Positions 47,457-56,668 are shown, counted from the stretch's first letter. The stretch: 64,000 bases of DNA from CAYNEO01 sp964396245 (GCA_964396245.1 CAYNEO010000004.1:75497-139496); one strand, 5' to 3'. Numbers and translations are program-made. The notes: generated from the sequence alone by a model not told the origin.

Positions 47457-47645
47457 TTACCCCCGGTCTTCCAGATACGCTTTAACATCGTACTGCCGGG
47501 ACACGGGGTTGAGTTGTACGCTGATGACATTGGGACGGCAGCAGACGTGACAGTCTTCGACAGACTGCTGGTGATCTCCGCCGCCCGGGTCTATGAAGAA
47601 CCCGTTGGCTGATCCGCAGCAGTCGCAGACATATGTCGCTTCCAT
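47457..47645 (-). CDS. CPXCG-motif cysteine-rich protein
   Basis: This 62-residue protein matches the small CPXCG family: CDCCGSANGFFIDPGGGDHQ followed by VEDCHVCCRPNV. The first pair reads CDCC instead of CPYC, a variation. Eight cysteines and histidines suggest a zinc site. It lies five bases before the GT-C gene on the same strand and may be cotranscribed, with no known link. Confidence 0.8.
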   Translation of the reverse strand: MEATYVCDCCGSANGFFIDPGGGDHQQSVEDCHVCCRPNVISVQLNPVSRQYDVKAYLEDRG

Positions 47646-47676
47646 GGACGAAGAATACGGGAGTGTCCGGCGGCTG

Positions 47677-49143
47677 TCAATACTTTGACATGCCGGCTTC
47701 TTTGAGTTTCTTCAGCTCGCTGTAGGGCAGTTGCTTACCCTCGGCCTTCTCGCGCATGTACTTTTTCGTGAGGCCGACAACGGTTCCGGAAAGTACAATG
47801 AGGGCAATAAGATTAGGGATGGCCATCATCCCGTTGGCCGTGTCGGCGTATGACCAGACCGCCTCCAGGTCGAGCCTCGCCCCGAGCAGCGTAAAGACGA
47901 TGAAAATCCACTTGTAGGGCATTTTGGCTTTCGGACCGAACAGGTATTCGATCCCCTTCTCGCCGTAATACGACCACGACAGGACAGTGGAATAAGCAAA
48001 CAGCAGCACGCCGACAACCACCATCCACCGGCCGTAAATGGGCAGAGCGGATTCAAACGCCGCCATAGTCAGGGCCACGCCGGTTTCACCGCTTTTCCAC
48101 AATCCGCTCGTCAGAATCACGAGCGCGGTCATCGAACAGATCACGATCGTGTCGATAAACGGTCCGAGCATCGCCACCAGACCCTCACGCACCGGCTCGT
48201 CGACCTTGGCGGTCGAGTGCGCCATCGGCGCCGACCCCTGTCCGGCTTCGTTGGAAAACAGTCCCCGCCGCAGGCCCCACGAAATCGTCAACCATATGGT
48301 CACACCGCTCGCCGACCCGCCGACAACCGCGGTCGGACTGAAGGCGTGATGGAAAATCATGCCCAATGCGGGCAGGATCTGATCATACTGGATTAGCAGG
48401 ATGATGAGCGCCGAAAGGCAATACACCACCGACATGAACGGCACGAGCACCGATGCCACCCGGCCGATTCGTTTTATGCCGCCGATGATGACAATCCCAA
48501 CCATGCACGCAACGAAAATCCCGATACCCCACCTGACCAGACCTTCGGCTGCCGGACTTACCCCAAAACTGTCCACCAGCGCGTGCGCCAGCGTGTTCGA
48601 CTGCGCCATGTTTCCCGAGCCAAAGGCAGCGATAGCGGTACAGAACGCGAACAAGTATGCCAGCGGTTTGAAATACCGATGCATCCCCATTTCGATGTAA
48701 TACATCGGTCCGCCGCGGATATTTCCGCTCGGCTCGACTTTGCGAAACCGGATCGCCAGCGTGCATTCGGAATACTTTATCGCCATCCCGAAAAAGGCCG
48801 ACACCCACATCCAGAAAATCGCCCCCGGTCCGCCCCAGTAAATGGCTAACGCCACCCCGGCGATATTCCCGATGCCGATGGTCGCGCTCAACGCCGCCGC
48901 CAACGCCTGAAAATGCGTCAACTGACCTTCCATCGCCGGATCGTCGTATTTGCCGCTGGTAATCGCGACGCCGTGCGAGAATCCGCGTATCTGGATGAAT
49001 AGCGTCCGGAGTGTCAGAACAAGACCGGTGAGCAGAAGGATGGGAACGATTGAAATCAGCAGGCCGGTAAGACCTTCGCCGCCCCAGACGAAGTTCGAGA
49101 TTGCCTTGAGCACCGTGGTGAGAATGTCATTCAGATGATTCAT
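47677..49143 (-). CDS. Sodium:alanine symporter family protein (AGCS)
   Basis: This 488-residue inner-membrane protein of the AGCS family imports alanine or glycine with sodium. About eleven TM helices and the family segment HFQALAAALSATIGIGNIAG are present, along with FSNEAGQGSAPMAHS. I chose ATG 49143, 33 codons inside the longest frame, because the family starts close to here and a purine stretch precedes it. It is monocistronic in appearance; the CPXCG gene follows 31 bases after its stop. Confidence 0.93.
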   Translation of the reverse strand: MNHLNDILTTVLKAISNFVWGGEGLTGLLISIVPILLLTGLVLTLRTLFIQIRGFSHGVAITSGKYDDPAMEGQLTHFQALAAALSATIGIGNIAGVALAIYWGGPGAIFWMWVSAFFGMAIKYSECTLAIRFRKVEPSGNIRGGPMYYIEMGMHRYFKPLAYLFAFCTAIAAFGSGNMAQSNTLAHALVDSFGVSPAAEGLVRWGIGIFVACMVGIVIIGGIKRIGRVASVLVPFMSVVYCLSALIILLIQYDQILPALGMIFHHAFSPTAVVGGSASGVTIWLTISWGLRRGLFSNEAGQGSAPMAHSTAKVDEPVREGLVAMLGPFIDTIVICSMTALVILTSGLWKSGETGVALTMAAFESALPIYGRWMVVVGVLLFAYSTVLSWSYYGEKGIEYLFGPKAKMPYKWIFIVFTLLGARLDLEAVWSYADTANGMMAIPNLIALIVLSGTVVGLTKKYMREKAEGKQLPYSELKKLKEAGMSKY

Positions 49144-49587
49144 CGGCACTTCGTAGATAAATATCCGTGACACAAATGGCAAGTTTAAACTGGGGTGAAA
49201 CGGCTCCACAATCCCACGACCGGTGAAAATCCCTGAATACAAATGGGGCCGGCGTGTAGCCGGCCCCGGGACCGGACTTTCTTAATCCACCGGTCCTGAC
49301 ATTGGCCTCTCTCCTGACAGATGGAGAGGTAGGTGGGCAACTATGTCGTCGACCTTTGAAGGTGTTTCAAACGTCGCCGCTGCTGTCCATATAACAAATC
49401 CGCTGCCGAATAAATCTTCGTTGAACAATAACGGATTAGCCGCTGTTGATAAGAGAAAACATGAGGGATCATATCGATATGTCGGGTATGGCATCAACAG
49501 GGAAAGCGTCATTAATTCGTTGCGCTCGGACACGCCTCTTGATATGTTCTCACATTCATAATCATCGGAAATAGAAAGGACAGCACA
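49144..49587. other. Divergent spacer with two hairpins before eno
   Basis: This 444-base spacer between divergent agcS and eno carries a perfect nine-pair hairpin (GGGGCCGGC 49245-49253 / GCCGGCCCC 49259-49267, GTGTA loop) followed by GGACCGG / CCGGTCC pairs, and a CTCTCC / GGAGAG hairpin near 49305-49325. No convincing gene is present; a 76-codon minus-strand ORF ends here but overlaps these hairpins. They look like dispersed intergenic repeats. Confidence 0.4.
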
Positions 49588-50886
49588 ATGCCGGATTTCG
49601 AGTACATCCACGCTCGTCAGATTCTCGACAGCCGTGGAACGCCGACCATAGAAGTCGATGCCGCTCTCAGCGACGGTACGCTCGGACGCGCCGCGGTTCC
49701 GTCGGGCGCCTCCACCGGCGCGCACGAAGCGGTGGAATTGCGTGACGGAGACGCCAAGAAATACTTCGGGAAAGGCGTCACCAAGGCAGTGGCCAATGTC
49801 AATGACAAGATTGCACCGGCCATGATGAAAGATCTGCTCGATCCCTTCGACCAGGTCCAGATTGACCGCTTTTTGATCGATCTCGACGGCACCGAGAACA
49901 AGTCGAAGCTCGGGGCGAATGCCATTCTCGGTGTCTCGCTGGCTGTCGCGAAGGCGGCCGCCGAGAGCCGGGGCCGTTTTCTTTATGAGTATGTCGGCGG
50001 TACGAATACCCGGATCCTGCCGGTGCCGATGATGAACATCCTGAACGGCGGCAAGCACGCCGACAACAATGTCGACCTGCAGGAGTTCATGATCATGCCG
50101 GTCGGCGCCAAATCGTTTTCGCAGGCCCTTCAAATGGGCGCCGAGGTGTTCGGCGAACTGAAAAAGGTGCTCAAGAAAAAAGGCTATAACACGGCCGTCG
50201 GCGATGAAGGCGGCTTCGCCCCGGATTTGAAATCCAATGTGGAGGCCCTCGATCTCATCATGACCGCCATCAAGAATTCGTCCTACAAAGCCGGCAAAGA
50301 TATCATGATTGCGCTCGATCCCGCCTCGACCGAATTCTACAACGCCAAGACCAAGAAATACAACTTGGCCGCCGAGGGGAAAAAGCTGTCGGTCGGTCAA
50401 TTAATTGACTACTACGCCAAGCTGGTCGATGATTATCCGATCATTTCCCTCGAGGATGGTCTGGCCGAAGATGACTGGGACGGCTGGAAACGCCTGACCG
50501 AGCGGCTGGGCGACAAGATTCAGATAGTCGGCGATGATCTCTATGTCACCAACCCGAAGCGGCTGGCCCGTGGGATCAAGGAGAAATCCTCCAATTCAAT
50601 CCTGATCAAGCTGAACCAGATCGGGACGCTGACCGAAACGCTGGAGACTATCCAGATGGCCCAGAAGGCCGGGTTCACGGCGGTTGTCTCTCACCGGTCG
50701 GGCGAGACCGAGGATGCCACTATCGCCGATGTGGTAGTCGCAACCGGGGCCGGCCAGATCAAAACCGGTTCGATGTGCCGCACGGATCGTATCGCCAAGT
50801 ACAATCAGCTCCTGCGAATCGAAGAGATTCTGGGACCGAATGCTCTTTACCAGGGGATGGATGCGTTTTATAATATCCGTAAGTAA
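49588..50886 (+). CDS. eno: Enolase
   Basis: This 432-residue glycolytic enzyme interconverts 2-phosphoglycerate and phosphoenolpyruvate in the cytoplasm. It has the N-terminal ARQILDSRGTPTIEVD, SGASTGAHEA and the C-terminal signature SHRSGETEDATIADVVVAT. The metal-ligand loop SLEDGLAEDDW is intact. ATG 49588 follows GAAAGGA. A terminator follows 35 bases after the stop. The genes downstream are unrelated. Confidence 0.97.
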   Translation: MPDFEYIHARQILDSRGTPTIEVDAALSDGTLGRAAVPSGASTGAHEAVELRDGDAKKYFGKGVTKAVANVNDKIAPAMMKDLLDPFDQVQIDRFLIDLDGTENKSKLGANAILGVSLAVAKAAAESRGRFLYEYVGGTNTRILPVPMMNILNGGKHADNNVDLQEFMIMPVGAKSFSQALQMGAEVFGELKKVLKKKGYNTAVGDEGGFAPDLKSNVEALDLIMTAIKNSSYKAGKDIMIALDPASTEFYNAKTKKYNLAAEGKKLSVGQLIDYYAKLVDDYPIISLEDGLAEDDWDGWKRLTERLGDKIQIVGDDLYVTNPKRLARGIKEKSSNSILIKLNQIGTLTETLETIQMAQKAGFTAVVSHRSGETEDATIADVVVATGAGQIKTGSMCRTDRIAKYNQLLRIEEILGPNALYQGMDAFYNIRK

Positions 50887-50921
50887 GTGAACCAGACTTA
50901 GGGGGATAAAACCGAACGTGA

Positions 50922-50950
50922 CAGGCCGCCTAGGCGGCCTGTTGCGTTTT
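50922..50950 (+). terminator. Intrinsic terminator after eno
   Basis: A perfect nine-pair stem (CAGGCCGCC 50922-50930 with GGCGGCCTG 50933-50941) with a two-base loop is followed by TTGCGTTTT. Confidence 0.78.
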
Positions 50951-51054
50951 GTCCGTTTTATGCACAACCTTCAGCCCCATTTTCTTACAGAATGAGACCA
51001 GAAGGGCATTCCGGATAATTTCGCCCCGGCCTGAGGTCGATAATAGCCTCAGGT

Positions 51055-51603
51055 ATGAGAACTCTACTGTGGGCGAGATTAGTAATCCTGGCCGGAATCA
51101 TTGCTGTTATCGGAATACGGTGCGATCAGGCCGAAGCACCCGGAATTTCCGCCGCGCCGCCGCTGGCCGACACGCTGTTGACCGTATTCAGCGATATGAG
51201 CTCGGCCCTCAGGGCCAACGAGCCGGACAGCTTTTTCGCGCTCATACACCCCGATGATGCCAAGAGCCTTCAGGAGCTGTCCGCAAGACACGGCTACAGT
51301 TCGCTCAAGGTCTACTTGCAGTCGCAGTTGCACGGGTGGCCGGACCTCGACACGCTGTGGTACGGTGATATAAGGGCGAACGGCATGTACGCGCGCCTGA
51401 CCATGATCGGCCCCGGCACCAGGATCGGGCAGGACCGGGAACGCCGACGATATACCTTCCTATTGTTCAAGCGCGATGGTGACCGCTGGAAACTCTCGGC
51501 CATGTCAACGCTCGAAAAGGAGCGCTACGACCCGTACGGTTACAAAGTGACTTACCACGAAACGGATCTCCCGCCAAAGCTTCGATTTCCCCGCCAGTTC
51601 TGA
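51055..51603 (+). CDS. Hypothetical exported protein
   Basis: This 182-residue protein has an N-terminal hydrophobic segment (about 5-21) that ends ...IGIRCDQ. That is close to, but not, a canonical lipobox, so it may be either a signal peptide or a lipoprotein. The rest has alternating strands and helices (SALRANEPDSFFALIHPDDAKSL then YTFLLFKRDGDRWKLSAM), which suggests an NTF2/SnoaL-like or DUF4878-type fold. No certain family. The start lies in a purine-rich context (CAGGT). Confidence 0.62.
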   Translation: MRTLLWARLVILAGIIAVIGIRCDQAEAPGISAAPPLADTLLTVFSDMSSALRANEPDSFFALIHPDDAKSLQELSARHGYSSLKVYLQSQLHGWPDLDTLWYGDIRANGMYARLTMIGPGTRIGQDRERRRYTFLLFKRDGDRWKLSAMSTLEKERYDPYGYKVTYHETDLPPKLRFPRQF

Positions 51604-51699
51604 CATGACTGGCAGTACTGGTCCAACACCTGGCGTTTCATTTTGCGTCTTGCCGGTTTTTTTCTTGCATCGTGATTCGGCTGTTTTCATTATAGCTGC

Positions 51700-52062
51700 A
51701 TGCCGCGCCGTGTAAAAAAGCAGCCGTCCCTCTTCGCGCCGGCCGGAAATCTCATCAAGCGTCTGTCGGATACCGATGTGCGCTTGCGGCGGAAGATCGT
51801 GAAGGCGGGTTTGTGGACCATCGCACTGCTCTTCATCTATTCCTTCATGAGCGGCACCTACGGAATTCCCCGAATTATCCGCCTTGAACTGGAAAAAAAG
51901 TCGCTTGTCGCGGCAAACCGTCAGCTGGTAGTGGAATTGATCGATGCCGAGCGCACGCGGAGAATGCTGGAGAACGATCCTGTCTATATCGAGTACATTG
52001 CCCGCACCCGGTATCACATGGCCTATCCGGCGGAGACCATTTATCGCTACCGCGGCCAGTAA
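51700..52062 (+). CDS. FtsB/DivIC-type septum formation initiator protein
   Basis: This 120-residue bitopic protein has a basic N-terminus, one TM helix (about 42-60) and a periplasmic coiled coil (LELEKKSLVAANRQLVVELIDAERTRRM) followed by the conserved DPVYIEYIARTRYHMAYPAETIYRY. That matches FtsB/DivIC, which joins FtsL and FtsQ/DivIB in the divisome. It lies six bases before recO. The ATG has no strong ribosome-binding site. Confidence 0.85.
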   Translation: MPRRVKKQPSLFAPAGNLIKRLSDTDVRLRRKIVKAGLWTIALLFIYSFMSGTYGIPRIIRLELEKKSLVAANRQLVVELIDAERTRRMLENDPVYIEYIARTRYHMAYPAETIYRYRGQ

Positions 52063-52067
52063 ACGCC

Positions 52068-52862
52068 ATGCCTCTCGAAAAATCCGAAGCCATTATCCTG
52101 AAGACCTTTAACTGGTCGGAATCATCGCGTGCCGTTCACTTTTTCACGGAGAAATTCGGCCGGATGCCCCTGATGGACCGAGCCGGACGCTCCGTGAAGT
52201 CGAAACGGGGGCGGCTCTTGCCGTTCGCGCGCATGGAGATCACGTTCTATGTCTCCGAAAAAGAATCTACCGGCTACCTCTCCGACAGCGATCTGATCGA
52301 ACTGTTCTCATTCGAGAAAGAGGGCACACTGGGCCGATTGGCCTACGGTTCGGCGGCGTGTGAACTGCTGTACCGGTTACTGCCGGAACAGGAGCCGCTA
52401 CCGGATCTGTACACGTATCTTATGTCGTATCTGCGCTATATCGACCGAAGCGACCGCCGTTTCTTGCCGGCACTCTTCCTCGCGTTTTTTCTGCGCCTGC
52501 TCTCGCAGCTCGGGTATCACCCGTCAATCGAATACTGCGTGGTCTGCGGCCAGGAAGTGAGCGAATTTATCGGCGAGGGGAAAACCGTGGCGTTCTCGCC
52601 CGAGCGAGGCGGAATCGTATCTCCGGCTTGCCAAAAGCCCGGAGAGTATTATATTGACCTGACTTTAGCCGACCATCGTCGGCTGATGACTCTTCAGCGA
52701 GCTTCCCTGCACGAGGCGGCGTCGATCGCAGTCGGATACCAGGAGGCTGTGCGATTGATCGATGCGCTGGCTAAGTTTCTCAGTTACCAGGCCGATATCA
52801 AATCGGAATTGAAATCGCTGGAGTTCCTGGAAAAGCTAAAAGGCAGTCAACTGAATGGATAA
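52068..52862 (+). CDS. recO: DNA repair protein RecO
   Basis: This 264-residue protein mediates loading of RecA with RecR during RecF-pathway repair. The N-terminal OB fold begins SEAIILKTFNWSESSRAVHFFTE, followed by a helical domain and a zinc-site region. The first zinc pair CVVCG is present, but the second pair seen in most RecO proteins is reduced to SPAC, so one ligand is lost. Start six bases after the ftsB-like stop; glyS follows seven bases after its own. Confidence 0.9.
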   Translation: MPLEKSEAIILKTFNWSESSRAVHFFTEKFGRMPLMDRAGRSVKSKRGRLLPFARMEITFYVSEKESTGYLSDSDLIELFSFEKEGTLGRLAYGSAACELLYRLLPEQEPLPDLYTYLMSYLRYIDRSDRRFLPALFLAFFLRLLSQLGYHPSIEYCVVCGQEVSEFIGEGKTVAFSPERGGIVSPACQKPGEYYIDLTLADHRRLMTLQRASLHEAASIAVGYQEAVRLIDALAKFLSYQADIKSELKSLEFLEKLKGSQLNG

Positions 52863-52868
52863 GACACT

Positions 52869-54206
52869 ATGAGCGCGAAGAACAAAGAAGACTTGATGGA
52901 TAAACTGGTATCGTTGTGTAAACGGCGGGGTTTTGTGTTCCCGTCCTCGGAAATCTACGGAGGTCTCGGTTCCACTTGGGATTACGGCCCGCTCGGCGCG
53001 GAATTGAAACGGAACCTCAAAACCTTCTGGTGGGATGCCATGACCAACCGCCGCGACGATATCGAGGGTCTCGATGCCGCTATCCTCATGCACCCGCAGG
53101 TCTGGCACACCTCCGGCCATGTCAGCGAGTTCACCGACCCGCTGGTTGACTGCAAGACCTGCAAAGGACGCTTCCGAGCCGATAAGCTCGAGGAATGTCG
53201 ATGTTTGCTCAAGCCTTCGAAAACCCCGCTCGAATGCGGCGGCGAGCTCACCGATGCCCGGAAATTCAATCTGATGTTCAAGACGTTTATGGGTCCCGTA
53301 GAAGACGACTCGAATATTATCTACATTCGCCCCGAGACGGCCCAGGGCATTTATGTTAACTTCCTGAATGTCAAGAATTCATCGCGCCAGAAAATCCCTT
53401 TTGGCATCGCCCAGATCGGCAAAGCCTTCCGAAATGAAATCACTCCCGGCAATTTCATTTTTCGGACCCGCGAGTTTGAGCAGATGGAGATGCAGTATTT
53501 CATTCATCCCAGTGAGGATGAAAAGTGGTTCGAGTACTGGCGAGAGCAGCGGTGGGAGTGGTATCTGACCCTCGGGCTCCGCGAAGAGAAACTCCGCTGG
53601 CATAAACATGAAAAAGATGAATTGGCCCACTACGCCAAGGCAGCTTACGATATCGAATATGAATTTCCCTTTGGGTGGCAGGAACTTGAGGGTGTTCACA
53701 ACCGCTATGATTTCGACCTCAGCCGACATATGGAAGCGACCAAAAAAGACATGCGGTACACCGATGAACGCTTCACTGAAAAGTTTATTCCATATATCAT
53801 AGAGACTTCCGCCGGCTGCGACCGCACTCTGCTCACGCTCCTGGTCGACGGTTACGATGAAATGGAGGTCAAGGGGGAGAAGCGCGTATTCCTCAGGCTG
53901 TCGCCGAAGATCGCCCCGATCAAGGCGGCCGTCTTCCCGCTGGTCAAAAAGGAAGGCATGCCGGAGTTCGCAACCAGAGTGTACGAAGAGCTCAAAAAGC
54001 GATTCAAGGTGTTTTACGATGAGTCCGGCGCGGTGGGACGGCGTTATGCCCGGATGGACGAAGCCGGCTGCCCGTACTGTATCACTATCGATGGTCAGAC
54101 GCTGGAAGACGAGACGATGACTGTCAGGGAGCGTGATACCATGGATCAGACTCGCATGAAGATTGGCGAGATCATCGACTTTCTCGATTCAAAAACACGG
54201 ATTTAA
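52869..54206 (+). CDS. glyS: Glycyl-tRNA synthetase (dimeric, class IIa)
   Basis: This 445-residue single-chain, alpha2-type glycyl-tRNA synthetase (also called GlyQS) charges tRNA-Gly. Class II motif 2 (IGKAFRNEITPGNFIFRTREF-like), motif 3 (SAGCDRTLLTLL) and the C-terminal anticodon-binding domain are present, along with a cysteine-rich zinc insertion (CKTCKGRF then CRCLL). It belongs to the ftsB-like-recO-glyS run. The form without separate alpha/beta chains is the one found in Gram-positives, archaea and many deep-branching phyla. Confidence 0.96.
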   Translation: MSAKNKEDLMDKLVSLCKRRGFVFPSSEIYGGLGSTWDYGPLGAELKRNLKTFWWDAMTNRRDDIEGLDAAILMHPQVWHTSGHVSEFTDPLVDCKTCKGRFRADKLEECRCLLKPSKTPLECGGELTDARKFNLMFKTFMGPVEDDSNIIYIRPETAQGIYVNFLNVKNSSRQKIPFGIAQIGKAFRNEITPGNFIFRTREFEQMEMQYFIHPSEDEKWFEYWREQRWEWYLTLGLREEKLRWHKHEKDELAHYAKAAYDIEYEFPFGWQELEGVHNRYDFDLSRHMEATKKDMRYTDERFTEKFIPYIIETSAGCDRTLLTLLVDGYDEMEVKGEKRVFLRLSPKIAPIKAAVFPLVKKEGMPEFATRVYEELKKRFKVFYDESGAVGRRYARMDEAGCPYCITIDGQTLEDETMTVRERDTMDQTRMKIGEIIDFLDSKTRI

Positions 54207-54284
54207 AGCGTAAGCCCCTGTAGGTCAAATACAAAGGTCCGCGTGTCCGACGGACACGTCATTCAGGACCGAGGCAAGCTGCTT

Positions 54285-54542
54285 TCAAATGCTCCAGATA
54301 TGCCGTTCGAGTGCGTGCGCGATGTCCTGGATCGTCGGGTACATCTTGGGATTCTTTTCTCTGGGACGCCTCCGCTGGTCCCTGAGCGCCTGACCATTGA
54401 TAATAACCGTCGGTGATTTCACCGGCTGGTCAGACTCAATAATCTTCGCCAGAATACCCCGTTCCCGAACGAATCGCTTGACGAAATCACTTGCTTCGGT
54501 CTGAACGGGATCCTTCCTCGAATATATCAGACCGATTTCCAT
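54285..54542 (-). CDS. Thioredoxin-fold-like protein lacking redox cysteines
   Basis: This 85-residue protein (ATG 54542, preferred over an upstream start in the same frame) has a thioredoxin/glutaredoxin-like topology: a strand, a loop YSRKDPVQ where a CxxC would be, a helix, and then PVKSPTVIINGQAL, which carries the cis-proline-like position. No cysteine is present in the protein. It may be a non-redox relative or binding protein. Not assigned to a named family. Confidence 0.55.
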   Translation of the reverse strand: MEIGLIYSRKDPVQTEASDFVKRFVRERGILAKIIESDQPVKSPTVIINGQALRDQRRRPREKNPKMYPTIQDIAHALERHIWSI

Positions 54543-54916
54543 ATCCACCCCGTTCCATTTTACTTGCAAGTTCTGTCAAAGCAGTAGACCAGTCAACAAC
54601 AATGTATATTCCTCTAACGTTTCTCGCAAAAGAAACGTTTCAAAGTTTTCGCGAAATGTGACCGCGCCGTTAGAAATTCATGAGAAAGCTGGACCCACGA
54701 GTCGCTTTTTCTGTTATATCAGGCAAGCAACCCTGGTCAGGTCTCCGCGAACCGTCGCACCAGCGGAAAACTCCGGTGATTGAATGTTATTGTCGGGCAG
54801 TAATAAACCGGCCCTCGTGTGGACCGGGCGATCCGGATTCCACCGATTACAATGCGAATTTGGATAAAGATCTTTTCATAAGTAGCCGCAGTACGATACG
54901 TAAAGGAGGAAAAAAA
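54543..54916. other. Spacer upstream of sodB with a hairpin
   Basis: In these 374 bases I see a hairpin AACGTTTCT-CGCAAA-AGAAACGTT (54616-54639) and paired segments near 54740-54785. I could not match them to a known riboswitch class. An open frame runs in phase with sodB from 54680 but is not protein-like. The sodB promoter must lie here; no clean consensus pair is obvious. Confidence 0.4.
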
Positions 54917-55495
54917 ATGGCATTTGAATTACCAAGCCTGCCGTACGCCAAAGATGCCCTGGCGCCGCATATCTCCCAGGAAACGCTGGAATACCACCAC
55001 GGCAAGCACCATCAGGCGTATGTAAACAAGATCAACGATCTTGTTAAGGGCACGGAGTTTGAAAAGGCCTCACTTGAGGACATTATCAAGAAAGCTGAAG
55101 GCGGCACATTCAATAACGGCGCCCAGGTGTGGAATCACACTTTCTACTGGAATTGCCTGAGCCCCAAGGGAGGCGGTGAACCGTCGGGCGCCCTCGCCGA
55201 CGCCATCAACAAAGCGTTCGGCTCCTTTGACAAGTTCAAAGAGAAATTTACCGCCACCGCGGCCGGCACTTTCGGGTCAGGATGGGCCTGGCTCGTCAAA
55301 AACTCCGACGGTTCTCTGGAGATTGTCAGCAAGAGCAACGCCAACAACCCGATACGGGACGGGAAAACGCCGATACTGACTTGCGATGTCTGGGAGCACG
55401 CTTACTACATCGATTACCGCAACGCCCGCCCGAAATATATCGAGGCCTTCTGGAATCTCGTGAACTGGGATTTCGCCGCCAAGAATTTCGGCTAG
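54917..55495 (+). CDS. sodB: Superoxide dismutase, iron-type
   Basis: This 192-residue dimeric superoxide dismutase disproportionates superoxide in the cytoplasm. Metal ligands are visible in the LEYHHGKHHQAY helix, AQVWNHTFYW, the CDVWEHAYYIDY segment (Asp and His ligands) and the typical Fe-SOD residues in FNNGAQVWNHT and GSGWAWLV. I chose ATG 54917 because AAAGGAGG lies just before it; the longer frame upstream is not conserved. The gene is followed by a stem-loop. Convergent with selD. Confidence 0.96.
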   Translation: MAFELPSLPYAKDALAPHISQETLEYHHGKHHQAYVNKINDLVKGTEFEKASLEDIIKKAEGGTFNNGAQVWNHTFYWNCLSPKGGGEPSGALADAINKAFGSFDKFKEKFTATAAGTFGSGWAWLVKNSDGSLEIVSKSNANNPIRDGKTPILTCDVWEHAYYIDYRNARPKYIEAFWNLVNWDFAAKNFG

Positions 55496-55535
55496 AGCTG
55501 TTCAAATTCACAAAAGTGTGGCAGTTGAGAGTCAG

Positions 55536-55566
55536 CCGGGCCGATTGCGAAATGCAATCGGCCCGG
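55536..55566. terminator. Stem-loop between convergent sodB and selD
   Basis: A perfect thirteen-pair stem (CCGGGCCGATTGC 55536-55548 with its complement 55554-55566) has a GAAAT loop. It lacks a good T tract, so termination efficiency is uncertain, but its position between convergent genes supports a terminator role for both. Confidence 0.6.
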
Positions 55567-55612
55567 TATGTTTATGCTATAGTCTAAGATAAGGATTAAC
55601 GGCGGATATGGT

Positions 55613-56668
55613 TCAGGCCAGTGTGACCCAGATGTCGGAAAACGGCTCGACCTTGCCGATGGACTCGTGGGGGAGACCATGCTTCTTCAATTCGCTCGCA
55701 AACTCGGTCGCCTGAGATTCTGGAATCGCGATAAAGAGACCCCCCGAAGTCTGCGGGTCGAAGGCGACGATATTAATTCTCCGGTCAACCGCGTCATCGA
55801 CAAGGGCTTTGCCCTCCAGGAACTCCCGGTTGTCATTCGCCCCGCCCGGAATCATGCCGGCTTCCGCCATCTCGAGCGCTTCCGGCAGCAGCGGCAGCCT
55901 ATCCGCAAATAGCCGGATAGTCGCGTTCGATGCCGTGGCCATCTCGTAAGCGTGTCCCAGCAGGCCGTATCCCGTGATATCAGTCGCCGCATGCACGTCG
56001 TATTGCAGCATCAATTCACAGGCAGCCCGGTTCAGCTGGGCCATCTGCTTTATGACAACGTCTGTCAATTCGGCACTCGCCTTATTGCGCTTGATACCGG
56101 TCGTAATCAACCCGGTCCCCAGACGCTTCGTAAGAAACAGGACATCACCCGGTTTCGCACCCGAATTGAGAATAATCCGGTTTGGGTCGATCAAGCCGGT
56201 AGCGGCAATCCCGTATTTGAGCTCGGTATCCTTGATCGAATGCCCGCCGACCACTATTGCCCCGGCCTCCTCGACTTTCTCTTTTCCCCCGCGCAGAATA
56301 TCGCCCAGTATCTCCGCCGGCAGGGTACCCTTCGGGAAGGCGACAATGTTCAGGGCGGTGATCGGTCGTCCGCCCATCGCAAAAATGTCCGACAGGGCGT
56401 TCGCCGCCGCTATCTGCCCGAAAAAGTACGGATCATCGACAATTGGCGGGAAAAAATCCACCGTCTGCACGAGAGCCAGATTCTCGGAGATCCGAAATAC
56501 CCCGGCGTCATCGGCAGTATTGTAGCCGACCAGCAAGTCCGGGTGAGTTGTCTGCGGCACGGTGGCCAGCACTTCCGCCAAAAACTTTGGCGCCAGCTTA
56601 GAGGCTCAACCCGCACACGTGACCTGGGCGGTCAGCTTGATCAAGTTTTCTTTTCGTTTGTCGTCCAT
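55613..56668 (-). CDS. selD: Selenide, water dikinase with selenocysteine (UGA codon) in the active site
   Basis: SelD makes selenophosphate, the selenium donor for selenocysteine. The simple open frame starts only at TTG 56581, but reading upstream in the same frame gives ATG 56668 (AGGAAC five bases before it) and one in-frame TGA at 56606-56608. With TGA read as selenocysteine, the start is a clear SelD N-terminus: TCAGUASKLAP, with Sec21 and Lys24 at the positions of E. coli Cys17 and Lys20. The full protein is 351 residues, like E. coli SelD (347). Other motifs (PIVDDPYFFGQIAAANALSD and DITGYGLLGHAYEM) are present. A SECIS-like hairpin follows the UGA. Confidence 0.94.
56576..56592 (-). 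promoter_or_regulatory. Candidate bacterial SECIS hairpin of selD
   Basis: In the selD message a perfect seven-pair stem (CGCCAAA / TTTGGCG) with a GTT apical loop begins 13 bases after the UGA, placing the loop about 21 bases downstream. Bacterial SECIS elements have the same position and a short G/U-containing loop that SelB recognises. Confidence 0.7.

Noticed and set aside
49282..50400. 372-codon antisense ORF of eno extending into the spacer, whose end looked slightly PqqD-like
   Set aside because: Most of it is the complement of eno. The non-overlapping 76 codons lie across hairpins, have no ribosome-binding site and do not match PqqD on inspection.
54700..54916. Riboswitch upstream of sodB
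   Set aside because: Short helices exist, but none of the known class consensus sequences I checked by eye (SAM, TPP, cobalamin, glycine, fluoride, c-di-GMP) is met.
54680..54916. N-terminal extension of superoxide dismutase from 54680
   Set aside because: ATG 54917 has an ideal ribosome-binding site and gives the family start; the upstream residues are not conserved in character.
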